Virus record (IMG/VR): IMGVR_UViG_3300030107_002623
Coordinates: 1-33,344 of that record
Source of the DNA: a virus
Length of the DNA stretch: 33,344 nucleotides
Reading direction: 5' to 3' (one strand)
Positions 31,754 to 33,344 of this stretch are shown here, piece by piece (position 1 is the stretch's first letter; the number at the start of each line of letters is the position of its first letter). Below the pieces are notes generated by a model, which was not told the origin of the DNA, did not search any database, and worked only from the letters and a program-made list of their open reading frames with translations. The translations under genes were made by a program, and so were the position numbers.

Positions 31754-31965
31754 GTTTGTCAATGATAGGTGTAAACTCCGAAGGTTTGTTTTGTCTTATA
31801 AAAAAATAGGCATTATGCCTTTACCATATATGGTATGGGACCACACCTTGTGTGGTTCTATATTGATGTTTGTCAACAGACGGAGCTGTTGACATCCCAT
31901 ACCATATATGGTAACCCCCTTGGGATTTTTTTAACAACAAAACAAAGGAGTTTACAATGACAAAC
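31754..31965 (+). promoter_or_regulatory. Nested inverted-repeat leader sequestering RBS and start of the 31957 gene
   Basis: Outer to inner: 31754-31761 pairs with 31958-31965 (8 bp, includes part of the start codon); 31770-31779 with 31947-31956 (10 bp, covers GGAG of the ribosome-binding site); 31785-31794 with 31937-31946 (10 bp); 31800-31807 with 31925-31932 (8 bp, A run with T run). These are separated only by small bulges. Inside are a hairpin at 31808-31820 and the 20-bp stem at 31821-31914. If transcribed from upstream, the RNA would hide the start of the 31957 gene. The T run at 31926-31932 could instead act in termination. Confidence 0.65.
31821..31914. repeat. 20-bp inverted repeat enclosing two hairpins
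   Basis: Arms 31821-31840 and 31895-31914 are perfect inverse complements. Each arm holds a 14-bp palindrome, TACCATATATGGTA (31822-31835 and 31900-31913). Between the arms lie CCACAC/GTGTGG (31841-31846 with 31850-31855) and TGTCAACAG/CTGTTGACA (31871-31879 with 31886-31894), so the whole forms a three-way junction or cruciform. The palindromes could also be dimer operator sites. Confidence 0.75.
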
Positions 31966-32478
31966 GCAAAAAAATCATACGAAAAAGCAAATCAGACCAA
32001 ATCTGATACAATCATCAACAAGCTATCAAAAGCTTCAAGGGAAATTGGACTGCTCTCACCTGAACGTGAGAACGAAGTTCAGGGCATTATGTTTGTTGAC
32101 AACACTATGTACGGTCTGTTCGATTATATAGAAAGAACAAAACAAAGTCGTGATAAGTATCACGATTTGTTTCACAAATACAACGACCAGTGGGACAAGA
32201 TGAAAGAAGAAGCCGATTCACTTGGTAAACAAACTGGTGTAGTTGATTATGATGTGAAAGAGCAATCGGAACACTACGAAAATATTTATCTAGATGTTTC
32301 TGCTAGACTTGAAAGAGCAGAGCTCATTAAGAGTCATCTAGATGAAATAGTTTGTGTTCCGATTCTCGGTAGAGTATATAGTGAACAAGACTATAACTTA
32401 ACAAAGAAAAGAATTGCTGAAGCCAGAAAGAAAAATGGCTCTGGTAAAAAGACATACCAAAGAGTGAAGCTGTCATAG
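31957..32478 (+). CDS. Orphan helical protein under structured leader
   Basis: The 173-residue product is hydrophilic and helical (N-terminal basic K-K-S-Y-E-K-A-N-Q-T-K, central Y-I-E-R-T-K-Q-S-R-D-K-Y-H-D-L-F, C-terminal K-K-N-G-S-G-K-K-T-Y-Q-R-V). No membrane span, Cys pattern or enzyme motif is seen and no family is recognised. AAAGGAG lies at 31944-31950, with ATG at 31957. It is the only gene between the divergent terS and the next early unit. It is bounded by a long inverted-repeat leader and by two hairpins, so it looks like a separately regulated unit. Confidence 0.7.
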   Translation: MTNAKKSYEKANQTKSDTIINKLSKASREIGLLSPERENEVQGIMFVDNTMYGLFDYIERTKQSRDKYHDLFHKYNDQWDKMKEEADSLGKQTGVVDYDVKEQSEHYENIYLDVSARLERAELIKSHLDEIVCVPILGRVYSEQDYNLTKKRIAEARKKNGSGKKTYQRVKLS

Positions 32479-32486
32479 ACAGCTTC
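32466..32486 (+). repeat. 9-bp hairpin across the stop codon
   Basis: GAAGCTGTC (32466-32474) and GACAGCTTC (32478-32486) form a perfect stem with a 3-nt loop spanning the TAG stop of the 31957 gene. It may protect the 3' end or pause ribosomes; it precedes the terminator. Confidence 0.6.
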
Positions 32487-32494
32487 CCACAAAA

Positions 32495-32522
32495 AGCTCA
32501 GGCTAACGCCTGGGCTTTTTTT
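32495..32522 (+). terminator. Rho-independent terminator
   Basis: AGCTCAGGC (32495-32503) pairs with GCCTGGGCT (32508-32516) with a TAAC loop and one G-U pair, followed by a T run to 32522. It ends the transcript of the 31957 gene. Confidence 0.85.
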
Positions 32523-32536
32523 ATGTTTGGTATGTG

Positions 32537-32626
32537 CTGTATACTTCGGCAGTGGTCGACACAACAAAAGAGCAGTAGCTTCGCTTTGAAGCTCTTTTGT
32601 TGCGAAACTCTGGACTTGCCTTTACA
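32537..32626 (+). repeat. Right copy of inverted block element, with 45-nt hairpin insertion
   Basis: Block A CTGTATAC (32537-32544), 7 nt, block B GTGGTCGA (32552-32559), a 45-nt insertion (32560-32604), block C AAACTCTGGACTTG (32605-32618) and directly block D CCTTTACA (32619-32626). The insertion is a hairpin, CAACAAAAGAGC (32562-32573) with GCTCTTTTGTTG (32591-32602). A short ORF with AGAGGAG before it (ATG at 32636, 12 codons) follows; it is too short to call. Confidence 0.7.
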
Positions 32627-32713
32627 GAGGAGAGATGACGAGAGTATCAAGAGAATGCAATACACAACAGTAAGTGGAATAGTTTATGTTACAGCTTTAT
32701 TAAAACTTAACAC

Positions 32714-32742
32714 TTGCATTTGTGCATTGTAATAATTATACT
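32714..32742 (+). promoter_or_regulatory. Sigma70-type promoter
   Basis: TTGCAT (32714-32719) and TATACT (32737-32742) are 17 bases apart, 20 bases before the start at 32763. The stretch from TGCATT to the start resembles that at 3411-3451, including the AAAGGAGAATGA cassette. Confidence 0.65.
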
Positions 32743-32762
32743 AATAATAAAGGAGAATGAAT

Positions 32763-33008
32763 ATGAAACTAGAAGAAAATATACTTAAAGGATTAGATGA
32801 ACATATCTGGCAACAACAACAATTAGATATGGATTATCTTGATGAACTAAACAAACTTATCTTGTGTTTACAAGATTCAATTAAAGTAAACTCTAGTAAA
32901 GAACTACTAGAAATTAAGTATGCTTTTCTCAAAGAATACCAGGAGAAAGCAGAAATCATTTACAAAAGATTAGGTAAACAAGGAGTACATTATGAAGTTA
33001 TTAGCTGA
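32763..33008 (+). CDS. Hypothetical helical protein
   Basis: An 81-residue acidic, Gln/Leu-rich protein, probably a coiled coil (E-E-N-I-L-K-G-L-D-E-H-I-W-Q-Q-Q-Q-L). The in-frame ATG at 32757 is one base from AGGAG (32751-32755), so 32763 is preferred. It is the first gene of a plus-strand unit after the promoter at 32714. No family is recognised. Confidence 0.6.
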   Translation: MKLEENILKGLDEHIWQQQQLDMDYLDELNKLILCLQDSIKVNSSKELLEIKYAFLKEYQEKAEIIYKRLGKQGVHYEVIS

Positions 33009-33330
33009 ACAAACACACGAACAAATGCTTAATGAAATATTGTTAGAACATGGTTGTAGTTTTTTACGTGGTTATAGTTATAGAGTTAAACGTTTAGCTT
33101 GTGCTTACATAAACATACAACAACTACAAGCAAGACTAAATTATGTAGAAGTTTATCAAAGCGACAAGTTAGCAGATGTTCACGACATATGGATAGAACA
33201 TAAAAACTTATTAGGTGATGAGTTAAAAGTGCTGCTTAAAAGAACAGACTTAAATAGTTTTGTGTTGGCTATGAATCAAACACTTCAATCTTGGAGAAAA
33301 TATTATAGAGAGGATAGACATGTCAATTAA
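32992..33330 (+). CDS. Hypothetical protein
   Basis: The 112-residue product overlaps the previous gene by 17 bases and has AGGAG a few bases before its ATG. It is mostly helical with Tyr/Leu-rich segments (R-G-Y-S-Y-R-V-K-R-L-A-C-A-Y-I-N-I-Q-Q-L) and ends S-W-R-K-Y-Y-R-E. No motif or family is recognised. The next gene starts within its last codons. Confidence 0.55.
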   Translation: MKLLAEQTHEQMLNEILLEHGCSFLRGYSYRVKRLACAYINIQQLQARLNYVEVYQSDKLADVHDIWIEHKNLLGDELKVLLKRTDLNSFVLAMNQTLQSWRKYYREDRHVN

Positions 33331-33344
33331 ACAAATGGCACAAG
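33320..33344 (+). CDS. Start of a further gene (3' partial)
   Basis: ATG at 33320 with AGAGAGGA just upstream opens M-S-I-K-Q-M-A-Q and runs off the window. It overlaps the previous stop by 11 bases, the spacing used elsewhere in this strand. The product cannot be named from eight residues. Confidence 0.5.

Noticed and set aside
31707-31892. 61-residue ORF within the leader
   Set aside because: It spans several perfect inverted repeats that explain the sequence better, has no ribosome-binding site and Trp/Phe/Leu-rich random composition.
31821-31914. tRNA or tRNA-like cloverleaf
   Set aside because: The 20-bp closing stem is far longer than an acceptor stem and no T-loop or anticodon loop sequence is present.
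32523-32732. 69-residue ORF after the terminator
   Set aside because: It begins right after the terminator T run without a Shine-Dalgarno and runs through the block element and hairpin, so it is probably non-coding.

Overview
The window is part of a strongly AT-rich, tightly packed genome of a tailed phage with T7-like (podovirus) virion architecture. The small basic families beside the terminase (DUF6321, DUF5872), the marine-type tail-fibre modules and the low GC point to an uncultured marine virus, plausibly of an AT-rich alphaproteobacterium. The host is inference. No host gene, integrase, tRNA, transposon or CRISPR array was seen.

Layout. (1) 3-6747, plus strand: an early/replication arm. 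It holds an ArdC-like antirestriction protein (cut by the window edge), many small orphans, two HTH proteins, a DUF1064-like protein, a DnaT-like protein and helicase-loader-like protein in overlapping frames, then a recombination set (YqaJ-type exonuclease, ERF annealing protein, SSB), a zinc-ribbon protein and a GH24 lysozyme. (2) 6848-31571, minus strand: the late arm. Read from right to left it runs TerS, a block of tiny very basic proteins, TerL, portal, Bbp19-like protein, scaffold, gp13-like protein, major capsid, small capsid-associated protein, tail tube A and B, three internal virion (ejection) proteins, two tail fibres, tail assembly chaperone, an AT-hook peptide, membrane/lysis proteins including a GTA-type holin, and a 2OG-Fe(II) oxygenase. 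(3) 31572-32762: a divergent control region rich in inverted repeats around one orphan gene (31957-32478). (4) 32763 to the end, plus strand: small orphans using the same translation-start cassette as the left arm, so both ends may belong to the same early transcription programme on a circular map (inference).

The most unusual part is 31.0-32.65 kb. The ribosome-binding site and start codon of the 31957 gene lie in one side of a nested inverted repeat of about 212 nt, which also contains a 20-bp stem carrying two further hairpins. A block-structured element occurs in inverted orientation at 31062-31138 and 32537-32626. The two copies differ by clean insertions, one of them a 45-nt hairpin. 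A second folded gap at 1603-1831 precedes the gene at 1852. No RNA polymerase or DNA polymerase gene lies in this window. Two promoters of sigma70 form are visible on the plus strand and a -10-like box precedes the late arm. All pairings were read by eye and no folding energy was computed.
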